A stretch of 64,000 nucleotides of DNA from Maratus speciosus (Eukaryota; Arthropoda; Arachnida; Araneae; Salticidae). Positions 23,135-34,440 of this stretch are shown in pieces. The notes below the pieces were generated by a model, which saw only the letters and a list, made by a program, of their open reading frames with translations, had not been told where the DNA came from and searched no databases. The stretch spans positions 15,488,926 to 15,552,925 of the forward strand of contig OZ010787.1 of the NCBI GenBank assembly GCA_963932465.1. The letters run 5' to 3'. Within the stretch, counting starts at the first letter, position 1, and every line of letters begins with the position of its first letter. The position numbers and the translations under genes were made by a program.

Positions 23135-23712
23135 AAAGAAAAAAAAAAATACAAAAATTACAGTAATGTATCCAATCGCAGTCAAAGTTCATTAGTTTTT
23201 ATTCCATATTCTTTTAAAATGTTTCTAAGTTTTTACAAATTTAGATCGAAAAATACCAGTTTACAAACAATTTTCTTAATTTTATTTCAGCTATAATTCA
23301 GCAATATTTTTTCAGCTGAATTTTACTGTGTTTGAACTAATTCAGATTTTCTTGTCGGGTCCATTGGACCCGTTTGGTAGGCGGATATTTAAACGCACAA
23401 TAGAATTCAACTACTTTTTTGGCTATGGACGGTAGCTGCTGAAATTTGGTTTTCAATTGTGTCATGCATGCCTTTTTTGAAATGTTAACTTAGATAATTT
23501 TTTAGCTTATTAAACAGCGAAATTTCGTTAAGGAATTCTGGAAGTGTTGCAAAGTGTTTCATATTGTGCGCTTGATGCATGATTTTTCTTTCTTGTTAAA
23601 TACATTATTATGTCCCCTCGATCACGAAAATATAACAAAGTCTGCTGCTAAGACATTCTGAATGAATGAACTAAATATAATAAAAAACTATACAGCTAAA
23701 TCCGGGTATCTA
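23135..23712. other. Non-coding DNA
   Basis: No gene is visible. CGGGTCCATTGGACCCG at about 23356-23372 is a short perfect hairpin. Confidence 0.5.
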
Positions 23713-23857
23713 ACAGAGTCCCACCAGTGGCTAAGAGGTTTTGCTCTCGAAGCTACTAGACGGGAGGTGCTGGGTTCGAACGCACACATCGGCCTAACCG
23801 TTCGGAGTTTTCGTGGTTTTCTTCGAGCTTTGGGAAACCTTGCGTAAATACGGGTTA
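23713..23857 (+). mobile_element. tRNA-derived SINE, family C, 3'-truncated
   Basis: The head has CCACCAGTGGCTAAGAGG (A-box region) and GGTGCTGGGTTCGAACGC (B box), followed by CGGCCTAACCGTTCGGAG and TTTTCGTGGTTTTCTTCG. It stops at GCGTAAATACGGGTTAA, where the following inverted-repeat element starts. The fuller copy is at 45203-45440. Confidence 0.7.
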
Positions 23858-26147
23858 ATTCGCTATCACACTGCCAAAATCAAATGGCAATCTATGCATC
23901 TCATGAGGTTTCTAACGATATGAAATTCCATGCATTAGTTCTTGAGATATGACTATCGCTGAAATCGTCTAAATCCAGCAAAATGCAGCATAGCAGTACC
24001 ACCTATTGGGTGATTTATACCAAATCCTAATCAGCAACAACTTATGTCAACCTCTGACTTAATTTGAAATTTAGAGAAAATCCGTGCATTAGTTTTTGAG
24101 ATAGAGCTATTGCAAAAATCGTGAAAATTCCTGCATAACAGTTTCACCTATTGGGCGACTAATACCAAAATCTAATTAGCAGCAACATGTGTCAACGCAT
24201 AACTAAATCTGAAGTTAGATGAAAATTTGTCCATTTGTTCTATAGATAGAACTATTGCGGGAATCGTGAAAAAAATAGCACAGAAGCGCCACCTGTTGGG
24301 CGATTTACACCAAAACGTAATCAGCATCAATTCATATCAAGGATTAACTGAATCTGAAGTTTGATGAAAATCCGCGCATTAGTTCTTGAGATAGAGCTAT
24401 TGCGGAAATCCTGAAAAATGCAGCATAGCAGCGCCACCTGTTGAGCGATTTACACCAAAAACTAATCAGCATCAATTTGTATTAGGGACTAACTGAATAT
24501 AAATTTTTATTAAATTCCGTGCATTAGTTCTTGAGATAGAGGGCCCACAAAATTTGTGTCACATACAGATATACAGACAGACAGACTCACAGACATTTTG
24601 TAAAAACATGTTTTTTGGAATCTCTGACCCCTAAAACGTGTAAATGCGTCGAAAATTAGAATTCGAAAATTTTCATGAATGCAATACTTTCATCTTGTAA
24701 AGATACAAGAAGGTAAAAAGGGACTAATTAGAGAACTACTCCAGCTATCCTATGTACAGAAGGTTTTAAAAAATATTGAAATATAAATGAGAAATTTGAA
24801 AGTAATCTTCCCGTAGATTTAAAATTAGTCTGTAGATTTAAAATTATCTTATTTTAACATTAATTACAATTAAATGGGAATAATTAAACATAAATACAAT
24901 GTTGCGATGTCACAAATAAATGTATACGAAGTAAATAATTCAGGGATGAGAAGAGCAAAACTGCAAATAAAAGTTTATTACATTCTTCTATCTTTACAAA
25001 AAGAAAGGATTGGATTCGTGAAATTTTCGACTTCTGGTTTTCGACATATTTACACGTTTTAGAGGTCAGCGATAAAAAAAAAAAACATTTTTTTTTTGCA
25101 AAATGTCTGTCTGTCTGAATGTGACACAGATTTTGTGGGCGCTCTATCACAAGAACTAATGCACGGAATTTAATAAAAAATTATATTCAGGTAGTCCATA
25201 ATATAAATTAGTGCTGATTAGTTTTTGGTGTAAATTTCCCAACAGGTGGCGCTGCATTTTTTGCGATTTCAGCAATAGCTGTATCTCAAGAACTAAAACA
25301 CGGATTTTCACCAAACTTCAGGTTCAGTTGGTCCATAATATGAGTTTGTGCTGATTCTGTTTTGGTGTAAATCGCCCAACAGGTGGCGCTGCTATGCTGC
25401 ATTTTGTAGGATTTACACGATTTCCGCAATAGCTCTATTTCAAGAACTAATGCACGGATTTTCATCAAACTTCAGATTTATTTAGTCCTTGATATGACTT
25501 GGTGCTGATTGCGTGTTGGTGTAAATCGCCCAACAGGTGGCGCTGCTATGCTGCATTTTGTAGGATTTACACGATTTCCGCAATAGCTCTATTTCAAGAA
25601 CTAATGCACGGATTTTCATCAAACTTCAGATTTATTTAGTCCTTGATATGACTTGGTGCTGATTGCGTGTTGGTGTAAATCGCCCAACAGGTGGTGCTGC
25701 TGTGCTGCACTTTTCACGATTCCTGCCATAGCTTTACCTCAAGAACTAATGCACGGATTTTCATCTAATTTCAGATTTAGTTAGATGGAAACACAAGTTG
25801 TTGCTGATTAGGTTTTGGTGTTAATCGACCAATAGGTGGCGCTGCTACGCTAGAATTTTCATGATTTTTGCAATAGCTCTATCACAAAAACTAATGCACG
25901 GATTTCCCCCAAACTTCAGATTCAGTTAATCGTTGACATAAGTTGTTGTTTGGTGGTTTTGGTGTATCATAGGTTTTGGTGTAAAACACAAAATAGGCAG
26001 TGCTGCTCTGCTAGGCTGCCAATTTCTGGATTTACACGATTTCAGCGATAGTCATATCTCAAGAACTAATGCACGGAATTTCATATCTTTAGAATCCTCA
26101 TGATGTGTATAGATTGTCATTTAATTTTGGCAGTGTGATAGCGAATT
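23857..26147. mobile_element. 2.3-kb element with two opposed tandem arrays
   Basis: The termini AATTCGCTATCACACTGCCA and its inverse lie at the two ends. The left half (to ~24560) holds ~150-bp units with CGTGCATTAGTTCTTGAGAT and GCAGCGCCACCTGTTG. The right half (from ~25130) holds the same units inverted. In the right half, 25381-25534 and 25535-25688 look identical. The centre carries GACAGACAGACTC-type and GTCTGTCTGTCTG runs in opposite orientation and no gene. Confidence 0.7.
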
Positions 26148-26799
26148 TTGAAGTATTAACATGCATGAGATAGAAGAAAGTTTCGGGATTGGTACATCCC
26201 ACTAATTTATTATTATTTTTATTACTGTAAGGGATAGATGCAAGTTTTGTTTTTCTTTTGGTGTCAATTTTCTGAAAAGAAAAAGTTATTCTTGTGAAAT
26301 GTAAAACAATTTTGTGAAAAATAAAATTTTGTATCATAAGGTCAAGTCCAATTACTCAAATACGAACCAAGCATTTATTGATAATAATTTCATTCTTACA
26401 GCTAAAGTTTTCCTATCAGGTGAACTTATTTTTTGGCAAATAACAATATGTTTCAAAACTCAAGTAATTCAAACTAATTAATGAAGAATTTCTTTGATGG
26501 AATGACATTTTGTGATTGCGCTTCAAATTTGCCCGCACTTTTGTCTGAATCAATAGCTACTAATTTAGTTAAACGTCTTTATTTGGTTTTAACAACATAT
26601 TAATAATTGCATGTAAATAGATAAAATATAATGATGAAAGCATTCTTTTAAAATTATGTATGAAAACTTAAATTACAAATATTAATCAAAAATCTAGATT
26701 TTCGAGTGCAAACAATTTTAGGACAATAACGAAAGAATGTTACCCTTTCAAGTAAAATCTCAAAAGACGCTTCTGATATTTATTCTTAAAATACATATT
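26148..26799. other. AT-rich non-coding DNA
   Basis: I see nothing supportable. Confidence 0.45.
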
Positions 26800-27610
26800 A
26801 TACATGTAATGCAATGGGCTTGCACGGCACTTTCCTGAAGCAAGAAGTTACATCTTTTCTCCACCAAGTGGCGTATTTGATTGCTTGAATCGCCATTAGC
26901 GATCATTGCAGAAATCATAATGGCGACGTTGACCAATCGTACCACAGGGTTGTTAATCGTAGACCAAGCAGATCACTTGAATTCTTGTGTACAGCAGGAG
27001 TCGTAAATACGGCAGAAATTTACTCTGGATCCACCACTGAGTTCAACAATAGTACGGAGGGCTAACTCCCTATTCCGAAACATTATTTCCAGCGGTCTGC
27101 TCATGAATACAATGTCAAAGTTTTTCAGAGGATAATTTTTGGCAAAATATAGATTTCCTCCCATGGGGGTAGATATGTTCAAATCGGATTTTCTGTAAAA
27201 AATTTGGCGAAGTTGTTACAATTTTCACTGATATATATTTTTTATTGAAAATCTACAGATTTTATTTAAATGAGTAGAAAATGTTTAGTTTATATTAGTT
27301 AAAAATAAAATTTTAGGTAAACCCAACGAAAAAAAAATGAAAACTTTGTTAAGTATTGCTCATAAAAATATCAAAAAGATGTTGAAAACACCAAAATTGA
27401 TAAAAAGTATTCGGAAAAGTTTGAAAAAATGCTTCTAATATTAAGAAAAGTGCAGGATTCATTACTTGCACGCATTGAAAGTGTGATGCGGTTGCGACAG
27501 AAAATGGATCGGTGAGTTAGCTCTCCGTATTATTGTGGAGCTCAGTGGAATTCACAGTAATTTTTTCCACGGTGACGTCAGCTACCCTTTCTTTTTTCGA
27601 AACGGCGACA
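26800..27610. mobile_element. Foldback/MITE-like repeat
   Basis: CCACTGAGTTCAACAATAGT with ACGGAGGGCTAACTCCC (27040-27074) is repeated inverted at 27512-27555 (GAGTTAGCTCTCCGTATTAT, TGGAGCTCAGTGG). Flanking pieces (GTGTACAGCAGGAGTCGTAA and GGTGACGTCAGCTACC) match 20135-20268, so both loci carry one family. No transposase frame is visible. Confidence 0.5.
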
Positions 27611-27866
27611 TCAATGGGTAATAAAATTTGATTGGTCGAGAGGATTTCGAGCTAATGCTGATGTCATGGACACGGATTTGGAAAATTTGTTAGCCTCAGA
27701 ACTAAAAAATCAGAACTATGATGCCAAATCTTGGCGAAAAACATTGGCAAGAAAAGTATATGTGTTGAATTCCAAATATGGGACTCCGATTCCGATGTTT
27801 TATTTATCATTATCGCTTATCCCTTTCAGGGACAAGTTATAACTTATATTTCAAAATAAGTAAAAG

Positions 27867-28407
27867 CAAGAATAAGAAATGGATGGAGTGCTTTTGCGAC
27901 GAACAATATTATTCTGAAGAAAGAGTAACATGCCTCTTTGTTTGAGAATAAAGGTTTTTAACCAATATGTTTTGCCTGCACTTACTTATGGAACGGAAAC
28001 ATGGACGCTAACAAAACGCATGGTACAAAGATTACAAACAACACAGTAAAACATGGAAAGATGTATTCTAGGAATAACTAGACGATACAGAAAGAGAATA
28101 ACCTGAATAAGAAGTCAGCTGAAAGTTTTTGACATCATCGAGAGAATTAAACGGCTAAAATGAAAAAGGGTTGGGCACATTGCAAGAAAAAAAGGCAATA
28201 GATTGAGTACAAACACCCTACATTGGTATCCCAGAGATATAAAGCGACTAATAAGACGACCTCAAGTAAGATGGAGTGAGGAATCAGAAAAGTGACCGAT
28301 GTTAATCGGATGACTAAAGCACTAGACAGGAAACAATGAAAAAATCTGGGGAAGACCTACATCCAGCAGTGGATTGAAAAGAATTGTTGTTGTTGATAAT
28401 GATGATG
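27867..28407 (+). pseudogene. RTE-type non-LTR retrotransposon, 3' end of reverse-transcriptase ORF
   Basis: This is the decayed C-terminal part of a non-LTR retrotransposon polyprotein, the region after the reverse-transcriptase domain. Conserved blocks appear in order across shifted frames: IRNGWSAF, then LPALTYGTETWTLTKR (about 27969-28020), MERCILGITRR, ERIKRLK, VGHIARK, RRPQVRWSEE and a GRP-containing tail. In-frame stops occur after the KE and TTQ positions, and there are frameshifts. The sequence ends in a short GATAATGATGATGG run, consistent with RTE-type tails. The catalytic YADD region and endonuclease are missing, so this is a 5'-truncated dead copy. The RTE assignment rests on motif memory only. 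Confidence 0.75.
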
Positions 28408-29223
28408 GTATGTATATCTATATATACACACACAGGGTGTCCAAAAAAGGTCGTAATACGGTTTATAGCTGTAAGTATAAGAGAAAAAGGATATAAATTA
28501 GAAAAATCTTCATAGGACGATAGAGAATTCAAAGCGTGAGACAGACAATCCATTCATCTCCATGGGGGTTCTTTCCAACGAAATTCAAAATTCATTTTTT
28601 AAACACCTCGCAGATAAAAAATACCTAATTGCAAAAATGATCTCAGTTGCATTTTTATTTATATCTAAAAAGTTTGGTTTGAATATCTTCAAAAGTCACG
28701 GAATTACAGAAGGTCAAAAATCGTGACTTGAACCAATTAATCTTGTTGAAATTAGGGACCGTCTATAAATCTATGATTGTAACATGTAGGTCAATCATGT
28801 TTATTTTTCTGCTTATCTTTCTAAAATGCAAATGAAATATTTTTGCATACTTTAATGCAGTTTTTCACCATTGATGCATGGATTTAAAAAAAAATTGTAA
28901 ATATTAAAATGTAGAAAAATGGTAATAAGGATTGAAAGAAGCATATTTCGATTTATAATAAAATCATCTATTAAATGGGCTTAGAGACCGGGGTACAGAA
29001 TTTATTTAAAAAAATATTTACTAAAGTAGAAGCCTGATCTAACGCGATTTTACGGATACATGAAGTTATAAAAAATGTTGCAAAAATTTAATAGTACATA
29101 ACATGAGAAAAGTAATGTGAAGAATTATACTAAGTTATTAACAATAAAATTATTGATTGAACCACCACCAATCAACTTGTTTACAGGTTTGATTTATTGA
29201 AACAAAAATATGCAAGGTTTTAA
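28408..29223. other. Non-coding DNA, possible terminus of the mariner-like element
   Basis: A short AC run is followed by AGGGTGTCCAAAAAAGGTCG (about 28434), which resembles a transposon end and may be the outer border of the mariner-like pseudogene to the right. The remainder is AT-rich without a gene. Confidence 0.4.
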
Positions 29224-29406
29224 CCCGGGAGAACGCGCGCATACCCAGGGTATGAATGGTTTTAACTTTGTCACCAATAAATACAAATAATAATCGTCAC
29301 CTTATTTAGTCGAAGACAATTTTGCGATAAAAGAAGTTGAAGGTTACTTAATTGTAAAAACCGTACACACTCCGGGTCTATCAGGCCTGGCGCGCGTCCT
29401 CCCGGG
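29224..29406. mobile_element. piggyBac-type TTAA MITE, family 1-like
   Basis: The termini CCCGGGAGAACGCGCGC and GCGCGCGTCCTCCCGGG are inverted repeats with one mismatch, flanked on both sides by TTAA (29220-29223, 29407-29410). The element is 183 bp with no coding frame. The ends resemble those of 10649-10931. Confidence 0.85.
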
Positions 29407-29410
29407 TTAA

Positions 29411-30245
29411 ACCACAATTTCAAAGTGCCTGCCGTGTACCAATACGAAGATGTGCTCTTCGCAAAATATTGCGTGAAACTGTTTCTAGTTCATGGTGCGT
29501 AATGCTTTGGAACGCATCAGTTATTATGCAGACAAATCATGCGTATTTAGAGGACGCTGCGAATATACCGGTGTATGAATTCGCCCCCTCAAGTAAAAAT
29601 CTAGTTGGGTGACCAAGGTGACCATTCTGTGGGTCTGTGCATCAGTCTAACGATTTCCGAACTCTGTATTAATGAAATTATTCGTTACTTGAGTGTTATG
29701 TGGTGGAGGGCCGTCGTGTTGAAACCAAACACAATTGTAACCATTTAATGGTACTGCATTTTCCATAAAAGCTTTGCCAGCAACGTTTAGAATAAGGTCA
29801 TGGTACCATTGTCTGTCAGCGTTCTTTAATTAAAAAAAACAGGGCCAATTAATGTGTTGTTCGAGATGCTACACCACACAGATGTAGAAAATCGCTGTTG
29901 GTGATGTACTTCACGACAAAAAAAATGAATTTGTGTTGTTCCAATAATAATAACTATGGCAGTTGATTGCTCCGTCTTCCGTGAACAAACATTCATCTGT
30001 CCACAGAATATTCCATACAAATCGTAGATTTACAGCATGTTGTATTAGAAAACAATTGCAAAAATCCACACGACGTGTGTAATTGGAAGCTTTTCACGAA
30101 GTATTTTAAAAATTGTAGAGCGTGGGATAATTATACCTGCTTCTCGGACACTTGCATGTGGATTTCTAGAAAAATACGCTAAAATATCAATTATTTCACT
30201 GTCACTACTGACGATTTCGCCCTGGTCCTGGACTGGACTGTAACT
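29411..30245 (-). pseudogene. mariner-like (IS630/Tc1/mariner) transposase pseudogene
   Basis: Transposases of this superfamily cut and paste their element using a DDE/D catalytic triad. On the minus strand, from high to low coordinates, an N-terminal helix-turn-helix-like part reads ILAYFSRNPHASVREAG and IPRSTIFKILREK. Next come WTDECLFTEDG (about 30000, first Asp), then CGVASRTTH and GPVFF-like segments, FQHDGPPPHN (about 29715, second Asp), and a TPLDFYL-like block near 29600. Several frameshifts and stops separate them, so no intact protein exists. It is bracketed by two TTAA MITEs (29224-29406 and 30274-30571). The exact mariner subgroup and element ends are not resolved. Confidence 0.75.
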
Positions 30246-30273
30246 ATCCCGTCGATTTCAAACGTCTAATTAA

Positions 30274-30571
30274 CCTTTAACTGATGTTTCAGAAATTGTC
30301 ACATAACTAGTGTTAAGCGGTCTCTGAGACCGCTCCATCGAAAGATGAATAAAAGACGCAATTAACTCATAGGATGGTGTTTTTGTACTAAACTTTTTGT
30401 ACAGGACTGTTATAATTCAAATTCACCTGTTCAGAAAACTCTGGTGATAGTACTAAAGTTCCAAACGGAACAAAATTTCGGTAGTGTTTGCAGTTAAACT
30501 GAGAACTGCAAGTTAAACTATAAAAATTGAAAAAAGCCGCGGTCTGAGAGACCGGTATCATCAGTTAAGGG
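30274..30571. mobile_element. piggyBac-type TTAA MITE, family 2, copy 2
   Basis: The termini CCTTTAACTGATG and CATCAGTTAAGGG are near-perfect inverted repeats, with TTAA on both sides (30270-30273, 30572-30575). It contains the paired hairpins AGCGGTCTCTGAGACCGCT and CGGTCTGAGAGACCG. It aligns with 18871-19169 over its whole length. Confidence 0.85.
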
Positions 30572-30575
30572 TTAA

Positions 30576-30834
30576 TCTATGAATAAACCTTCAATTAGCC
30601 CTCGGATGCTTGTTAAAAGGAGTTAATTAAAAAATTGTAAAAAAAAAGAGTTATTCTAAAGCGTTATTCTTAAATAAAAAATGAGTTATTCTAAAGAGTT
30701 ATTGTTAAATAAAATAAGAGTTATTCTTTGAGAAGATGTATCAAAATTTAAATTTTTAAATTAAAAAAAAATAAATTTGCATATTTCTCAAAGGTTTATA
30801 TGAAAATGAACGTGTACATAAACAAAGACTTGTA

Positions 30835-30866
<32 letters not shown>

Positions 30867-31376
30867 CTTTTTCTAAATAAAAAATATTGTTTCCAGGATC
30901 ACCTTAAAAATGTATTTTCTATTTTAAACATTAATTCATAATTTGGTCATGGTTAAGTTTAAATGTATTTAAAAGAGATCCTGACAATCAAAGCCTTAAT
31001 TATTTTAAATTAGAAACTCAAAGCATAAATATTTCAATTTAATATTCAGTATAAACAATTTTGGACTATTACACCATAGATAATTGAAATATAAATAAGT
31101 GAAATGTGAATAAACTACAAATCATTTTCTAAAATGGTGTATAAACATTTAATGCAGATTAAAACATTAAAAACGTTAAAATGTCTATTCTACTGTTTCA
31201 GCACACCTCCGTAACATTCCTCAGGAACCTAATTGAACCAAGCTGGTCAGCCATGTCAAAACTCCGTCCGACAGAAAATCGTACACATGGGGAAAAATAG
31301 CCAATGACAGAGAAATCAGAATTTACTGACGCCATTTGTAATATTTAGTTGGTAATATTTATGGGCATATGTAATA
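30576..31376. other. AT-rich DNA with a ~36-bp repeat and an A26 run
   Basis: GAGTTATTCTAAAG/GTTATTCTTAAATAAAA is repeated about 2.5 times at 30648-30735. A run of A lies near 30841-30866. No gene is visible. Confidence 0.55.
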
Positions 31377-32799
31377 CACTATATGGCCAAAGGTGACCGG
31401 TCACTTGCGATTTTTGACGTTTTGTTAAATATCTAGAAAAATACATGAGGAATTAACCTGAAACTACAGATGTGTAAACAGTATATAATAGGTCATATAT
31501 TTCCGTGAAGATTTTTTCCCGAAACCTCATAGGGGACCGTCAAAAAATTGAAAAAGAACGAATATCTTTTGGATAACCCTGTAAAAACTAATGGAGCAAA
31601 AGCGTTTAAACTCGAGATTATTAATAAGTGGCTTATTGTAACATACTGTGTTCATTTTTATGAGTATAGCATGTATACTCGTTGAGAAATTAAGTTTTTT
31701 TAATAAAAACAGTCCCAAGTTTCGCCAAGTTTTTTGCTTATAATTTGCAGAGTTCTTAATATAAAAAAAGTTCTTTTCAGAAAATATGACGAACAACATT
31801 GTACACAATACTCTGCAGTCAGAATTAAAAAATAATAATAATTGGATGTAAAATGAGCAGGTTTACTAAAACATGTTTCACTGCGCATGCGCGAATGCAA
31901 TCAAAATATAATGTGCAACATGTGTTAGTTAAATGTATAGAGCAACGTTTGTGAAAGTTTCAAAAACATAGCTTGAAAAGTCTCATAATAATCGTTTATA
32001 GAATAAGCTCTAAATCCGTTGTTCTCAAAATGAAGCAAAAACATGAGGGGTTGTATCCATATAGCCATTGATTAGTCCCAATTTAGCATACACAATATTG
32101 CACGTACTACTGTATTTGGATACAACCCCTCATCTTTTTGTCTCATTTTGGGAACAACGGATTTTGAGCTTATTCTATAAACGATTATTATCAGACTTTT
32201 CAAACTATATTTTTGAGACTTTTACAAAAGTTGCTCTATACATTTAGCTAACACTTTATGCACATTATATTTTGATTGCATTCTCGCATGCGCAATGAAC
32301 CATTTTTTAGTAAACCTGCTCATTTTTCATTCATTTTTTATTATATTTTAATTCTGACTGCTGAGTATTGTGCACAATGTCGTTCGTCATATTTTCTGAA
32401 AAGAACTTTTTTTTATATTAAGAACTATGCAAATTATAAGCGAAAAACTTGGCGAAATTTGGGACTGTTTTTATAAAAACCTTAATTTCTCTACGAGTAT
32501 ACATGATATCCTCATAAAAATGAACACGATATATTACAATAAGCCACTTATTAATAATCTCGAGTTTAAACGCTTTTGCTCCATTAGTTTTTACAAGGTT
32601 ATCCAAAAGATATTCGTTCTTTTTAATTTTTTTGACGGTCCCCTATGGGGTTTTGGAAAAAAATCTTCGCGGAAATATATGACCTATACTATACTGTTTA
32701 CACATCTGCAGTTTCAGGTTAATTCCTCATGTATTTTTCTAGATATTTAACAAAACGTCAAAAATCGCAAGTGACCGGTCACCTTTGGCCATATAGTAT
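31377..32799. mobile_element. 1.4-kb near-palindrome (long-TIR Tc1/mariner-like element)
   Basis: Two arms of about 690 bp (31377-32062 and 32112-32799) are inverted copies with scattered differences, separated by a ~50-bp loop. The left tip follows TA and reads CACTATATGGCCAAAGG. The right tip is CCTTTGGCCATATAGT with a decayed flank. The terminus resembles Tc1/mariner ends. Both arms contain the same chance open frame of about 90 codons, which is not a recognisable protein. Confidence 0.75.
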
Positions 32800-33779
32800 T
32801 TAGTAGTCCTTATAATGGGAAATAAAATAATAGATTTCTATGAATGACTAAGACGTGCTTCGCTCTCATTCCATGATAGAGTCATTATGAAAAAACACAA
32901 TATTTAGGAATTTTAGCTTTAAAAATATCTATATTACAAACCAAAAAGATGTCCGCGAGTCACGCGGACGTCATACTGTGGTAACACCTGGGGAATAAAT
33001 TTCGCTTTTACAGCAATTTTTTAAACTTTTAAACATGGCACAGTTTTATTTTTTACATCGTCAAATAGGGCAAAAAATGTTCTTTGAAATGCAATTTGTC
33101 GGAAAACTATCTCAGTTTACTGATTTTTTACGGTTTTTAAAATAATTTTCAAGCATGACTTTTTTTTAAAACTATCTCTTATCACGTGCAGTCTGATAAC
33201 AAAAAATTAACCCGTTTGCACTTAAAACAATATAAATAGTTCAGCGTTTGTTTCAAGGCTATTATTCATTAACGAAATTAAAACTTCGTCAATAAATAAA
33301 ATAATAAAATAATAGAAATAAAACCCAACAGACATGTAATCGAAATATGCGTTTAAACCACTGAAATTATCAGAATAAAAATGACTGCTCTAAGTAGCGA
33401 AAATTTTGGCAATTTCTAGGGATATTAACTCCTGGCATGCGGCTATAACGAAAGTATTGCTTTTAATAAATTGCAAAACTTTATTTGCATGCATATAATT
33501 GATATTTTTCATATACAATTTTTAGAATATTTTAGGTGTTGCTAGTTGGCAATCTAAAAAAAATACATTAAATGTAAAAAATCCATTTATAATTTAAAAC
33601 AAAAATGAAAATCATGCTTCAGACATAGATTATGTAACACTTTCCAACATTTCCAGAATATTTTAACAAAATCTCACCGTTTAATAAGGTGATAGATGAA
33701 GTCTAAGTAAACAATTTGGAAAACGCATAGCAGATTTGAAAACCCAATTTTAGACATTACCATCAATAGTCGGAAAATA
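32800..33779. other. AT-rich non-coding DNA with a small hairpin
   Basis: GTCCGCGAGTCACGCGGAC (about 32951-32969) forms a perfect 7-bp-stem hairpin. Pieces near 33030-33120 resemble 50745-50860. No gene is visible. Confidence 0.5.
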
Positions 33780-34440
33780 TTCGAATTCGTTTGTGGTGCC
33801 CTGTATATGATCTATAGATTTGTGTATACTATACTACGTAGTATGCTTGAATGTAGATCAGTTAGGAAACGCTTAGCACAGTCGTAAATTCCCCTTCAGC
33901 AATTTCCATCAATAAACGGAAATGTACTCGAGATCTTTTGGGCTTAAAAAAATTAGTTTAATTTAAAAATGCGTACCACAACTTAAAATGTACTTCCAGC
34001 AATTATTATTAATAGACAGTACTGTAACTGAATTCTTTTGTGTGCCCTGTAAATGAACGATGAATGTTATGCACACTATGTTCTATAGTAAGCCTCTTAT
34101 AGTGAACCTCAATTATGTATGGAAATTTCATCATGTTTGAAATAGTGTAACATCATTAAAATACGCCGCAAATGATCCCCCCTCCCATAGACCGTAATGT
34201 AACGGAATTCTTTTGAGTGTCGCTGTAAATGAACTATAAATGTTACACACATGCACTTTCCATACAAAACATGCTATTATAAACCTTATTAACATATATC
34301 AATTGCATGGCAATCTGAGTATATTTGCGTGAGTTAGAGCAGAGATAGAAAGACAGACAGGCAGACAGATAGACGACAGACAGCAGGCAGACAGACAGAT
34401 AGACAGACGGAAGACAGGCAGACAAACACTTTTCAATTCT
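33780..34440. repeat. Dispersed repeat E, cluster 2, ending in a GACA microsatellite
   Basis: Three degenerate units carry GTGCCCTGTA.ATGA and ATTC.TTTG cores (near 33795, 34035 and 34210). A (GACA)n-like run occupies about 34345-34425, followed by CTGTTAGAAAGTGTTA, a motif also seen near 44608. Confidence 0.55.

Noticed and set aside
31527..32750. Frames of 93-107 codons on opposite strands around 31.5-32.7 kb
   Set aside because: They are the same sequence read from the two arms of one palindrome and do not resemble any protein family.
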